Part shown: piece after piece, positions 34,601-45,599 of the stretch | How the letters are laid out: the number at the start of each line of letters is the position of its first letter | Position numbering within the stretch: position 1 is the stretch's first letter | Made by a program: the position numbers and the translations under genes | NCBI GenBank assembly: GCA_920105805.1 | Contig: CAKKTI010000092.1 | Location: forward strand, 1 to 61,105 | Source: Condylostoma magnum | Taxonomy: Eukaryota > Ciliophora > Heterotrichea > Heterotrichida > Condylostomatidae | Length of the DNA stretch: 61,105 bases | Direction: 5' to 3' | Notes under the pieces: generated by a model | Databases searched by the model: none | Told to the model about the DNA's origin: nothing | The model's input: the letters and a program-made list of their open reading frames with translations, nothing else

Positions 34601-36101
34601 TGAAATGTCGAATAGGTTACTGTATTCATCTTAGATTGATGAATATGCAAGAAATCTTATGCTTTTAAATCAAGGATATAATGTTGGACTAAATGAGAAT
34701 GAAAGCCGAGAGAGCCTGCTTTAATCATGTAATAAATTTGAAGCTATTACAAATCAAATTTTTAGTATGGTAAACGATTGGGATGAAGGAGAGCATAAAA
34801 GAATATATTTCAAAGACTCTATTATAATTCAAGAAATATTAGAAGAACATCAAGTATATCGTAAAGTTAATTTAATTAAAGCAAGTAAACTATTAATACA
34901 ATAGGCCAAGTTCTTATATGAAACTGACTAAAAGTTTATTGATGGTAGTAATCCTCACTTTTATTATGTATATGCTAATGGTGAAGGTGATTCTCTAAGA
35001 TAAATGAATGATTCAATGAACTTTTTAACCAAAAACTAAACTGAAAAACAAGATGATTTACTTATAACTATAAATGCGATAATTATAAGCTCTGCTATAT
35101 TAATGGCTTTGTGTATAATGATAGTAATAATTCCATCAATATTATAAGTTGAAAAGTCAAATTAATAGGTATGAAGTCATTTTTTTAATATGCCGTTGGG
35201 TATTATAATACAAATGAAGCAAAAATGTGAGGAAAGGTTAGAAAATATTCATGATTAGTCCTTTGATATGAATAGTTAGGACTCATATAGGCATAATTAT
35301 GAAGCTTGAAGTAGAAAATAAATGAGATGTACCAAAAAATGACCTTATTTAGTGCTAAGATTATCAATTTATTATATGATATCCGCAGGCTTCCTAGTAT
35401 ATATCTATTATATGACAAATTATAATATTTCATATATACTTAAAAATGAAGTTAACTATTTAAATCAATTAGGACTAAGAAACTCAGGGATTTAAAGTCT
35501 TTACTTCTGGCTTCAAGAAAAGAAGTACTCTAATTCTAGCAGTAGTTATTACTCAATTGTGAATGAATTTTAACAAGTGTACGATATTGATGATAAAATT
35601 AACAATTCAATTAAACAGATAAAATACTCTCAGTAGTTTTTACTCAATCTAAGTGAATTAGGCTCATCCTCATAAATTGATGAATACTAGTTTATACAGG
35701 GTTGCCTTGGTGAATAATGCACAATATTATAAAAAGGTTTTCATTCTTCCTTGGGAATCTATATGATTGATTCTTAAATATACATTCATGAATTCGATTT
35801 GGGAGAAGACAATGAAATTATCAATTTTAGAATCAATAAGTAAAATTTATTGCATATTTCTAATAAATTAGCTGATTTAAGTATTGATTAAATAAATTTA
35901 TTACTTTAGAATTATTTGGATCAGGTAATATGGGCAACTATTATATACTGTCTGCTAGTTTTGATCTTAAACATTGGTTTTTATCGGCCTACAATAAACA
36001 AGTTAAAGCTAGATGTTATTAATGTACTGGATTTAAACAAGTTAATTCCTAGAGATCTATTAAATGAGAAAATAAGATTGAATGAAGATAAGAGTTATTA
36101 G
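31608..36101 (+). CDS. Giant TmcB-like multi-span membrane protein with PAS-like domain
   Basis: 1,497 residues in one frame. Several N-terminal membrane helices ('LLFIGIYILTIYFIIIILYA', 'IVLLLILGFNYVYY') are followed by a helical-repeat region ending 'NTLSLALYGTFLSDFVNERE', a hallmark of the ciliate/Dictyostelium TmcB-like family. A PAS-like segment follows ('KSGVIMISGSPSSIGQITYI', 'NQSASLILGLPANLAKNTNI'). More membrane spans flank two large extracellular loops ('FILTNLLVIISTIGMLVFLS', 'MALCIMIVIIPSIL', 'LSIYYMISAGFLVYIYYM', 'VIWATIIYCLLVLILNIGFY'). Such proteins are thought to be sensory or signalling membrane proteins; substrate and partners are unknown. Stop TAG 36099-36101. Confidence 0.85.
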
Positions 36102-36330
36102 ATTATTAACATATATTGAATAATATTATAATTTAATGGTAATCTTATTAGTGCATTTAATAATAAGTTATTTTAAGTCGTTTCTAGTGAAAATTTAAGT
36201 TAAACAAATAGGAATAACTTTATAATTAAAGATAATTTAGTTACTTGCTATTGCCCAAATCTACCGTAATATTTTAACTATAACCATAAGCCTCAGAACT
36301 AAATCTTATTTTAATAATTTCCTTACTATG

Positions 36331-37035
36331 CTAAATGTAAGTATCTTGCATTGGGGCTCTCATAAGCGACATGTTTATCTTTTTGTAAATAATAAACGCT
36401 TCTTTCCTTATACCTTCGGTTTATGTATACTTTTCCATGCTTTCATTGTAAAATCTTTAAACAAACTCTCTCAGTGTGATACTTTGCCGATCTCCTATAA
36501 TTTCAAACATCATTTTAGATATTGCACTTTACTAACACCCTTGTAATTTGTCTAAATAGTTTTCTAATTTTTCATACTCCTCTTGGCTTAGCTTTTAAAA
36601 GTTTACTAAGCATTTTGGGAATTTAGTGGAGCATTCAAACATCATAGCAAACAGCTTTTATATATTTTAACGAGAAAGCTCTCTATTATCATCTGCATCG
36701 ATTATTTTAAATAAAAGCTGTGATTTCTGTAATTTATTGTCGCTTGACAGCAGTATGTGGTGAATTGCTATGAAGTCTTGGATAAATTAAGCATCTTACG
36801 TAGGAATTTCATCAAAATAGTTTAAGTACCAGCTAGGATAGATTTCACCTAGTTCTGTATTATTAGAATTTAACTCCTTTTAGATAATAAGTTACTTCTA
36901 AGATTTACTATAGAGTTTTTTCACTGTATAGTCAATTATTTTAGAAGAGATGATACTAAATTAAAGCTTTGATTCCATTTTCTGTAAGATTTTTTCGCCT
37001 GTGTTTATCTTTTATCTACCTTCAATGCAGCCCAT
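36331..37035 (-). CDS. EF-hand calcium-sensor-like protein, MGC start
   Basis: 234 residues. Start MGCIEGRQKINTGEKILQKM has Gly-2/Cys-3, typical of dual acylation. One canonical EF-hand loop is seen, 'FKIIDADDNRELSRQNIQKL', near the middle, with a second degenerate one ('FEIIGDRQSITLREFVQRFY'). Length and layout fit neuronal calcium sensor or calcineurin-B-like proteins as expanded in ciliates. It probably binds Ca2+ with one site and works at a membrane. It is convergent with the TmcB-like gene (229 nt) and upstream of it on the same strand lies a small ORF. Confidence 0.72.
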
Positions 37036-37078
37036 TTATTTTTATAAGGTATAATTTAAACATTTAATTATTACTACA

Positions 37079-37357
37079 CTAAAAAGATAAATTTGGAATA
37101 TAACCTTCTATCACTGTAGAATTTGGAAAGCTATGAAGTTTATTTAGATATAAAAGGAAGCTAAACAATATAGCTTTAACATTAGTACTAATTTTAATTA
37201 TACCAGAACGCTACTTTAAGAATACATTTAGCTGTGCAAGTTAATAATTTGTTTTATACAGCTTATGAATTATATGCGGAAGAAACAGTGAATAAGACAG
37301 ATGTATTATACTTAAATAGATGATTAAACTAGATAATATATGTCTTAACTGACTCAT
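37079..37357 (-). CDS. Small hydrophobic hypothetical protein
   Basis: 92 residues: MSQLRHILSSLIIYLSIIHLSYS looks like a signal peptide or membrane anchor, then 'QLAQLNVFLKQRSGIIKIST' and a second hydrophobic stretch ('KAILFSFLLYLNKL'). The frame uses only two recoded codons before TAG 37079, which favours coding. It lies 43 nt upstream of the EF-hand gene start, same strand. Not recognised. Confidence 0.4.
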
Positions 37358-37600
37358 TTTTACATAATTTTATTCTTTTAACCAATTAATACAAAAACCG
37401 ACTTAATCTCGGATGACCTTCAGACTTTTCTAGTTACAGCAAACAATAATTCCATTACAATTACCTTTGAAGGGCATAATGCTGAATATAACTCTCTAAA
37501 ATAATATTTTAAAACAGTTCAACGATTAAACTAATAATGCATTCTAGAAACAACCTTGATTCTATATTCTAATCAACAATTTAATTTACATTAATAATAA

Positions 37601-38101
37601 ATGGGTAGAAGATAGTAAAAAATAGTCCGTAAAGCCTACCAAACCGAAAAAAATATTCCAAATAACTTAAAATCGTATAGTTCATCTAATACTCATAGCA
37701 CAAGAACAATTACTCCTGAAGTAATTAATCACTAAAACCTATTAATTTCTCCTATGAGCTCCTTCTAAAGTTTTAGTAGTGATTTAAGTGATTTCGATGA
37801 TTTTGGAATAACTGATTATTCCTTAACAAATATATAAAGACGCAAGCATAATAACATTATTTATGTATAAAAGGACAATCTAATGAACTACAATTATTGA
37901 CGGTGGCATCCAAACTTAAAGCCTTTTGTAAGGATATTTAGTCTTGGAATAGTTGGAAGCTACAGTTATATTTACTTTTAAACTCACTCTTTCAAAACAT
38001 TTGTAATCAAAGTAGTATAAAGTATAGGAAGCAAGAATTTTTGGAGAAGTATTTTAGACACTTTTAGATCAGGATCAAAATTTTTCTTTAGTAATAAGTA
38101 A
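37601..38101 (+). CDS. Hypothetical Ser-rich protein
   Basis: 166 residues starting MGRRQQKIVRKAYQTEK. Ser/Thr-rich N-terminal half ('SYSSSNTHSTRTITPEVINH', 'SPMSSFQSFSSDLSDFDDF'), then a basic aromatic half ('NYNYWRWHPNLKPFVRIFSL', 'IGSKNFWRSILDTFRSGSKF'). Not recognised. The stop TAA at 38099 lies 11 nt before the PDK1 ATG, so the two tandem genes are almost abutting. Confidence 0.55.
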
Positions 38102-38112
38102 TTGTAAAGAAA

Positions 38113-39363
38113 ATGGAACCAAAGCGTAAATACTCTAAGGCAGATTTCTAATTTTTAGAAATTTTAGGACGTGGAGCTTATGGGCGAGTAGTAAGAGCTT
38201 AAAAGAAGTAAACAGGGGAAGAAGTGGCTATAAAAATAGTTGAAAAAGCCCATTTATAAAAGGAGAACAAGACTAGATAGGCTCATACTGAGAGAAATGT
38301 CCTAATAAAGCTGCATTCTCACCCTGGTGTTATTCGGCTTTAGCAAACATTCCACGACTCTTAATCCTTATATTATGTATTAGAATTTTGCCCTCATGGT
38401 GAACTATTAGGGCTTATTAATTGCTTTGGCAGTCAATTTCCCCAAGAATTAGCCTAGCTTTATATAGCAGAAATAGTTAATATAATAGACTTCATGCAGT
38501 AAAACTAGATAATCCATAGAGACCTAAAGCCAGAAAATTTACTAATAGGAAAAGACTACCACTTAAGATTAACTGATTTTGGAACTGCTAAAGATTTAAG
38601 TGATACTAACGCTGAAGGCACAAGGAGTGGTACTTTTGTAGGCACAGCAGAGTACATATCCCCAGAAATGATAAATGATGAGTCAAATGTAAGATTCTCT
38701 GCTGATATTTGGGCCCTAGGAATTATTATTTACTAATTATATACAGGAAGTGTACCATTTAAAGGCCAAAGTGAGTATCAGATCTTCTAAAAAATAAAAA
38801 ACACGGAATACGAGATACCTGATACAGTTCCTTAATAAGTATAAGACTTAATTTAAAAGATATTAGTAATAAACCCTAGTGAAAGATTAGGGGCTGGGGA
38901 GTTTGGTACATAATTTGATATAGAACATCTCAAATAGCATGCTTTTTTCAATAATATCAATATAGATGATATTTTCAGCTAATAAGTCCCAAGTTTTGAT
39001 GCTCCACAAAATTTTAAAAAGGAATCTGAAGATGACTTTGAAATTGAAATATTGAATAGAAGTGCTACAAGCAATATGATTTTAGTAGGACTTTTAAAGA
39101 AACGAGCGTGGTGGGTAAGATTTAAAAGAAGACGTCTAGAGATCTCATCTGAACCCAGAATTTAGTACTTTGACCCAGTTACAAATGAGCTTAAAGGAAC
39201 TGTTCCTTTGAGTGAAAATGTAAGAGCTGAAATCGTCAGTCAAAATGAGTTTTAAATTATTGTGGCTCATAGAACTTACGATTTTAAATGTATTAATGAT
39301 GAGCCGTAAAACTGGGTTGATACCATTAACAGACTTATTTTTGATAACTTTAGACGTAGTTAG
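38113..39363 (+). CDS. PDPK1: PDK1-like AGC kinase with C-terminal PH domain
   Basis: 416 residues. Kinase domain about 10-285: Gly loop 'LGRGAYGRVVRA', 'VAIKIVEKAHLQKE', 'QTFHDSQSLYYVLEFCPHGE', 'IIHRDLKPENLLI', 'LTDFGTAKDL', activation loop 'GTFVGTAEYISPE' with the PDK1-type Ser/Thr just ahead of TFVGTAEY, and 'ADIWALGIIIYQLYTG'. A linker leads to a PH-like domain (about 310-410): 'KKRAWWVRFKRRRLEISS', 'IQYFDPVTNELKG', 'QIIVAHRTYDFKCINDEPQ', 'NWVDTINRLI'. PDK1 binds PI(3,4,5)P3 and phosphorylates the activation loop of AKT/PKA-type kinases. It ends TAG TAA; other stop codons cluster just after. Confidence 0.92.
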
Positions 39364-39568
39364 TAAATATATATTAATAATAATTAGATTTCAAGTAGTA
39401 AAGTTCCTCTCCGTATTCCGACAGTCTATCAATCAGTCAGTTCTTATCATTGTGTAAAATTTCAATATATCTTGATAAAATTTAGGCTTTTAGAATTACT
39501 TGGAAATTTTGCTATCATACGCTTGTAATTGAAGTATTTTGTAATTCTCTCCTTATCTATACTATAGG

Positions 39569-40072
39569 TTAAGTCAATTCAGGCAATACAGATGCATGCA
39601 GTTGATAATGAGGTGTTAAAGAGTCGTTTACTTACTAAATTACTGATTTATATGCTCCTATATCTTAAATCTTATCAAAATTACTAGAGACATCATGATT
39701 TGACTCGTTCATTATAAAGTCTAGTCTAGATTTCAGTTATTGTATTTGCTATAAATAGCTTTACCTTTCCAGCTGAATTTGATTATTCAAAATCGATATA
39801 TCTTTCTCATTACTTCTCAGAGTTTTTCTCTGTCAACTCATCATAGTACTCAAATTATCCAAAAGTTTATGGGCTATTTCATGCTTATTCTCTAAACTTT
39901 TAACTTTTTAATCTAAAATTTCACTTTAACTTTTTCCTCTATCTTTTCAACTGCTTCCGAGTTTTTACCGACTTGTTTTAGATGATTTTTAAATAATATC
40001 TGCAATTTTATCAACAAATACATCCATGGACCTTAAGGCTAAATCTACTATGCGCTTGTATCCTTCTTTCAT
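39569..40072 (-). CDS. Coiled-coil hypothetical protein
   Basis: 167 residues starting MKEGYKRIVDLALRSMDVFV. A long heptad-like helix covers the middle ('DQKVKSLENKHEIAHKLLDN', 'KTLRSNEKDISILNNQIQLE', 'QSYLQQIQQLKSRLDFIMN') and a short polar tail ends at TAA 39569. It could be a small structural or adaptor protein. It is convergent with PDK1 (205 nt). Confidence 0.5.
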
Positions 40073-40199
40073 TTTTAAATTACATTCGAAATGTAAAGAT
40101 GTCCTGAAATACTTATATTTGAACTATGGTGATTCCCTAGGAAAGCTTACTAGTAAAAGTTATTTTTAAATAGCAATTAGTTTGCTTTAGGTAAGAATC

Positions 40200-40271
40200 G
40201 CTTCGTTAGTCTAGAGGTTAGGATAGTTGCCTTCCAAGCAATTGACCCGGGTTCGAATCCCGGACGATGCA
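40200..40271 (+). tRNA. tRNA-Gly(UCC)
   Basis: A 71-nt cloverleaf plus the discriminator A. D arm TTAGTCTAGAGGTTAGGATA, anticodon stem GTTGC/GCAAT around the loop CTTCCAA (anticodon TCC), T arm CCGGG-TTCGAAT-CCCGG. The acceptor stem GCTTCGT/ACGATGC pairs except for one U-U at position 3-70. A run of T follows 3 nt later, suiting Pol III termination. Confidence 0.95.
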
Positions 40272-40448
40272 TTTTTAGTATTTTGCACTAATATGTCTTT
40301 GAGTGGCATCAATATATTAAATACGAAAAACAACACATAAAATAAAACATTCGAATTAAAACGTCTAAGTGTTGAAACGGTCAGGTTGGATACAATTTCT
40401 TATTTGCTAGAGTCAGTTTGAGTTTATTCTTGGCTGAATTCTATCGTT

Positions 40449-41150
40449 TTAGATCTTGGTTTGATTTAAACTTTGTTTAAATACTTTTACCTCATCTTCA
40501 ATTTCCTCTTAACTAAAATTCTGGTTTTCTTTCTCATTAAACTTTTCATTGATTGATTTATACGTTCATTCTTCCTGCATCTTTTGTAATTCATTTCCTA
40601 AATCAACTAATTTTTAGTCTAAGTTGCAGCTTTGTTAAGTTTTTGTCGATTTAAGTACAATGTCATAAAATAGAATTTTCACTGTATCTTCACATTTCAA
40701 GCCTAAAGAGTTCTATTCTATTATACCGTTACATATAAACTTAATTCGATTTGATATTACGATCAATAACTGATAGAATTGCAGTATACTTTTGTAAAAA
40801 TCAGTTGCAAATTTATATACCAGAATATCAGACCAGATTTCCTTTATAATTTGACTGATTGATTCGTGGAAGATTCCGTAAATCTTGTCATAGCTCATTT
40901 CCAATTGTTAAAAAAGAGATTCAATATGCTATAATTTCTATCTTCCTATGTTTAACGGTATTGATATTTTATGAATTCCTTAACAGCATTGCTCTTGCTG
41001 TTAAAATCTAGAAAGTATATTGTAATAATTGCTGAATTATTTCTGTATGTCTCCTATAAGATCGTTTTAATTTGATACTTCCTTTTCTAGGTCTGTTTAT
41101 TCTTCATTTTTTCTTTATCTCTTTGTTCTTCTACGAGTTTTTCTTCCCAT
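40449..41150 (-). CDS. Hypothetical coiled-coil protein
   Basis: About 233 residues read from MGRKTRRRTKRQRKNEEQTD; helical throughout ('LIGDIQKQFSNYYNILSRF', 'IESLFQQLEMSYDKIYGIFH', 'ESISQIIKEIWSDILVYKF', 'LVDLGNELQKMQEEWTYKS'). The middle (40713-40898) is free of any recoded codon. The first 30 residues are less sure, since another frame (WEEKLVEEQRDKEKMKNKQ) looks as good. It ends at TAA 40449 or slightly further. No domain recognised. Confidence 0.5.
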
Positions 41151-41404
41151 TTTTAACAATTTTTTATGATAAATTTAACAATCTAAGTTTATTAAAAGCT
41201 GTTATTTTATATTTGCCTTAAGAATTAGATTATTATTTTATTATAGCTGATATACTAAGCAACTAAACAATAAGGAATAATATCAATACTGATTTATTAT
41301 AAAGTGCATTACTTTAAATCATAATTAGAATTTAGAGCATATAATTTACATAATAATTCCTTATACTTTCTATCCCTAAATTTGCATATAAATCTATTGT
41401 AAAT

Positions 41405-41866
41405 ATGACTTAAAATCCAATATACATTCCAGCATTTAGACCCCAACCAATAAGAGTTAGAAAATCTGCATCATTGAGTAGAAACTACAGATAATAACTA
41501 GATAAATTACTTGTAAGAAGATCCTTAGAAAATATTCAAAAATAACAGAAAAAGGCTATTGAAAGAAACAAAGTACATTCTATATACAATTAATTACGTT
41601 CAAAGTCTATTAACTCCCAAAAGTCATTTAAATATCTTAGACCAATAGTACGACCAAAGAAACAGCAATCAAATTTAATAGATTAATCTGATATAATTAA
41701 TGACGACTAAATAGAACAAATAATAAGGATGTAAAATTATGAAATGAATGGAAAAACAATGCGGATTTTAGATCGCTAGGATCTCAGATTACTTAAAACC
41801 AGATATTTGTTTATGGATCGTTAAAGAGGATCTTTGCTACATATGAAAAACATACAAAACATATAG
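41405..41866 (+). CDS. Hypothetical basic protein
   Basis: 153 residues starting MTQNPIYIPAFRPQPIRVRK. Arg/Lys/Gln-rich with short helices ('LLVRRSLENIQKQQKKAIER', 'KSINSQKSFKYLRPIVRPKK', 'IRMQNYEMNGKTMRILDRQD'). Not recognised; the charge suggests nucleic-acid or tubulin contact. Its stop (TAG 41864-41866) is 9 nt from that of the convergent spliced gene. It is divergent from the coiled-coil gene by 254 nt. Confidence 0.5.
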
Positions 41867-41875
41867 AATAATTTT

Positions 41876-42547
41876 TCATAAAAAGCTTTTTGATAATTTT
41901 AAGTGTCTCTCTCGTATTTTTAGTAACTTAGTTGGGTTTTTGAAAATATTTTTAAAGTTTACAGTAATAAACTAATTATTTGGTATTGCTTTTTCTAATA
42001 TTTTCATTTTCTCTGCATTTAGCTTATTTTTCACTTTATTTTATATATTCTCAATAGATTAGTTTAAATATTCTTTCATTTGTAATTTTTCCTAATGAAT
42101 TTATCCATAACCCTTACAATTTCTACGATTGCTTGAATGTCTTCTATTTGGTTATAATAAATTAGTTATTGACCCTTACGAAGAAACATTAGCAGATTGT
42201 CTTTAAGAAATATTCTTACTCCTACAAGCTGTATAATCAACTGAACTGCTTAAATTCTAATTAAAACATTATTGTAATTTTCTATGCTAAAACCTGTTTC
42301 TTTTATTAAACTCTATTCACTTTTATCTAAATACTTATACAGGCATTTCGAATGTCTAATACTTTTACATATATTTACTTATAATTCGTTAAATTTATTA
42401 ACGTTATATTCTAGGAATCTTTTGATTAACCCTTTACTAGGTAATAATTACCAAATCACTAGTCTTTATAACCTTTTTGTTCTTTAAATTCAAAATACGG
42501 ATAATTTCTTCTATTGTTATTACCTTCCTGTTTTTATTATTCTCCAT
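41876..42547 (-). CDS. Spliced hypothetical helical protein (three exons)
   Basis: Exons 42547-42499, 42458-42118 and 42091-41876 give 201 residues: MENNKNRKVITIEEIILIWQ..., 'GLIKRFLEYNVNKFNELQ', 'LLMFLRKGQQLIYYNQIEDI', then across intron 2 'AIVEIEKLQMKEYLNQSIE' and 'RERHLKLSKSFL' TGA. Each exon is in a different genomic frame, and joining at GT-AG sites makes one clean helical reading. Intron 2 is well supported; intron 1 is the best of several choices. The end uses TGA (41876-41878) as stop. Unknown function; 11 nt separate its ATG from the stop of the secreted Cys-rich gene upstream on the same strand. Confidence 0.55.
42092..42117 (-). other. 26-nt intron
   Basis: Minus-strand GTAAGGGTT...TTCATTAG. 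Removing it joins 'AIVEI' to 'EKLQMKEYLNQ' in frame; without removal the downstream frame, which is clearly coding, cannot be reached. Confidence 0.7.
42459..42498 (-). other. Candidate 40-nt intron
   Basis: Minus-strand GTATTTTGAA...AAAGACTAG. It gives 'EEIILIWQLLPSKGLIKRF' across the join and has the same length as the RRM-gene intron. A 28-nt GT-AG alternative nearby also restores frame, so the exact borders are uncertain. Confidence 0.45.
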
Positions 42548-42558
42548 ATAAATTACAA

Positions 42559-43965
42559 TTAACTATTAAAATGAATTCGATTAGGTTCATTTGCTGTCCC
42601 AGGACGTGTTGCTGTGATATTGTTAACTTCAATAAGATTCTCAGGATATGCAATGGGATAGATTTGTTCTTATAGAGCTTCGCCTGTGTTTGGATTTACT
42701 GGACTTCCTACAGGTATTCCATGTAGTAAAATGTATAAATTTTATGAGTCAAATTAAAATTCTTCAACTGTAAATTTTGATTGAGAGGATTCCCCTGTAA
42801 CTACCATTAATTAAGTGCTTGCTATTTACAGTGCATCTTCTTCAGCATCTGGATTTTGTTATATTACTCTTGGTACTCTTTTACAGCGTTTTATACAGAA
42901 ATAGCAGCCTAATCCAGTTATTAAAAGAATACCAAATACTATACAAATAATCATGATGTATATGTTATCATCTTATTCATTAGACTCGTCTTCTTCCTCA
43001 TGATTGAGATATTCATGGTCTCCTAAATAGGGATTTACTAGATCTACTATGCATTATGGAGCTTTTATTAATAGATGCCTGTAAATGTATAGATAGTATG
43101 TCCTAAGAAATTATTAAATCTCAGATGTACTGCTTAGTATTGGACATCTACTACTAAAACCAATTAGTTAATGACAGCTTTGATTTATGCGCATTATCGG
43201 AATATAGCTCTACTTCCAATCTAAAAATTCCTTATCTCCCTGAAAAGCAGCACAATATTACTTTCCATCTTCATTCAATCCACAATTACACTTTCCAATA
43301 TAATAGCTCCCTGTTTCCTTAACATATAGCTCACAATCTTCATCTTATTCGCATTCTTAAGTCGGAGATCCTTAAAGCTTTGGAGGGTAATCACATTTCC
43401 CCTCATTAATATACCCACTCTAGCATAATAGATTAGAAGTACTCGTTATAAAGTCAAATTAGCTATCTATGGGAAGAGAAAAGTACTATTTACACCTTCG
43501 ATTATAACAATCTGATGAATTTTAGCATTGTTCTCCTTTTTCACATGTTTCATCATCTATTCGCTGATTTTAGCATACTCCTTTAGGTTATCCAGTAATT
43601 ATTGAATCACAGTAAAGCCCTGGATCACAGTCAATTAAAGTACTACATTCTTATCCTATTTATTTACCTATACAAGTGTTTCTGCATATCTTAGAGTAGC
43701 ATTACTCATTAGATGTGCAAATTTCTCCCGGATTTAAATTATTGTAGTAAGGAGGATTTAACTCACAATACTATGGGCTTGTTTGCAAATTCAATGTTTG
43801 AGTAGATTCAGCATTTGATACTGTACAAGTATAAGGTTCCTCACATGGAAAAAATTGAAGTTATTGGTTACTTTAATCAAACTCAAAGCATTTGGGCATA
43901 AAAGGAGAATTACAGGAACTTGTAGGGCATATAGCTGTGACATATGCTAAAATGAATAAAAACAT
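42559..43965 (-). CDS. Secreted-side Cys-rich type I membrane protein
   Basis: 468 residues. Signal peptide MFLFILAYVTAICPTSSC, then about 300 residues with 30 or so cysteines in short repeats ('CDPGLYCDSIITG', 'CEKGEQCQNSSDCYNRRCK', 'CEQDEDCELYVKETGSYYIG'), of the small disulfide-knot type seen in many ciliate surface proteins. A membrane span follows ('NIYIMIICIVFGILLITGLG', then 'CYFCIKRCKR'), and a cytosolic tail of about 120 residues with TGESSQ and Pro-rich parts. A cell-surface or membrane-trafficking receptor is likely. Stop TAA 42559-42561. Confidence 0.8.
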
Positions 43966-44431
43966 TTCAGAAAATAATAAGGTTTTATATAGAAAATTGT
44001 GTATAGACTATTTAGTTTGTTAGTAACGTTTATACTAAAAAATATTGAAGCTATAGATTATAGTTGCTGTATATAATACTGATTACTAGATGATTTAAAG
44101 GAAAAGTGTTTACCATTTTCCTTTTATTACTAATATAATTAATATAGTGTTTATTACTATCAAATGTGATAGTAACATATACAGTAAAAGTTAGCATCAT
44201 AACAGTGTACTTTATATATTAAGTTATATTTATGCGTTTATAGTTATAATAAAATTTGTATTCTATTAGCATATTTATTCGTTAATTCTATATTTAGAAA
44301 GCTTACTATTTCAAATTACTGTAATATACTGAACAGCCTACAATCGTAAATATAAGTTCCAATGTTTTCTACAACCTGTAAACTTAAACAAAGTCCTAAA
44401 AAGACACTAAAACCAATATAATAACAATCAT
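43966..44431. other. AT-rich intergenic stretch with two perfect hairpins
   Basis: No gene seen in 466 nt between the Cys-rich gene start and the DHHC gene end. It holds an inverted repeat AAAGGAAAA/TTTTCCTTT (44097-44105 and 44116-44124) and TTACTATCA-AATG-TGATAGTAA (44154-44175, 9-bp stem, 4-nt loop). Confidence 0.7.
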
Positions 44432-45334
44432 CTAACTATCTTCTTCTGAAACTTGTATAGCCTCAGCTCTAAATAATGTTTCATCGTGAACAGCAAAACT
44501 ATCATTTAAGTTAATAGCAGATTTAGAGGAGTTTTTAGGAGATCTATCTAGTACACAAACCTTTTTCCCTTATTAGTTCTACATTACTTTTTAATCAGCC
44601 CTAAATGTAATAATTTAAGGTTATATTTTCTATATACCTTTTTGTTACTTATGATGCACAATATAATCATAAGTAGAAAGTCCTTTTACTTACAGGAAGA
44701 TATGAAAGCCAATAAGATGCCCGTTCATTACAGAAATAAGATAACTTGTAATAGTTCAAAAAAGGATTATAATAATTAAGCATACTTCTAATACTAAATT
44801 ATTACCTCAAATTTCTTCAACTTACTCAATTTCATAATTACTTTCTATAATATCTTATACTAAAATAGTTCCTACTATTCCTTATATAATACAAAAAAGC
44901 TCGGTTAATATAATCAAAGCAAAAAAGGTTTTGTAATTAGCTGATCCTATACAATTATTCAATCATTTGCAGTGATGATCAAATCCTGACACACATTTAT
45001 TACAAAATTTACAATGTTTACTTTGCATAGAGGCGCAAGTTCCGCAATCTGTGCATATTTCCTATAAACCTTTTTATGTAAATACTTATCCTGATTATCT
45101 ACAATTTAATTCCTCTTGTACTACTGGGTCTATTGGATTAGCTTTAGTGGCTTTTATCTTAAAAAAGAGTACTCAAAGAAGTATTATCAAATAAATTGAT
45201 GCATATGCTACTTATATTTCTGTTTTTAGTATTGGTAAAATAACTCCAATATTTACAGCAACTGAGAAAAATAATAAAGCCCACGTTATGATTTAAAGAT
45301 TGTGAAAAGGTCTTTGATACCCATTTATCCTCAT
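44432..45334 (-). CDS. DHHC protein S-acyltransferase (palmitoyltransferase)
   Basis: 300 residues. Two N-terminal spans ('IITWALLFFSVAVNIGVILP', 'VAYASIYLIILLWVLFF'), then the Cys-rich domain 'CTDCGTCASMQSKHCKFCNK', 'CVSGFDHHCKWLNNCIG' with catalytic DHHC at residues 119-122 and an invariant Trp coded by TGA (44963-44965), then two more spans ('TFFALIILTELFCIIQGIVG', 'CLIIIILFWTITSYLISVMN'). It transfers palmitate to Cys of membrane proteins. It could act on the several MGC/MGGC proteins in this genome, though that is only a guess. Stop TAG 44432. Confidence 0.95.
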
Positions 45335-45599
45335 GACTATTTAACTTTGAAAAGTTTAAATGTTGGGAAAAATTAATCTGTTGTAGCTTTTAAAAAGTTA
45401 TTCAAATAGTTATTGAGTAAATTGTGCATTAATTAATGTAAATAGCTACTACAAGTATAATTTAACAAATGCAATTGAAACACAGTATCAAATAACTTTT
45501 AATCTCATTTAATATGCCAAATTAGGTAAAATATACATCTAATACAACTATCAATGTCCATAACTAATTAATCTATATAAAGGGCTTATAATAATTAAA

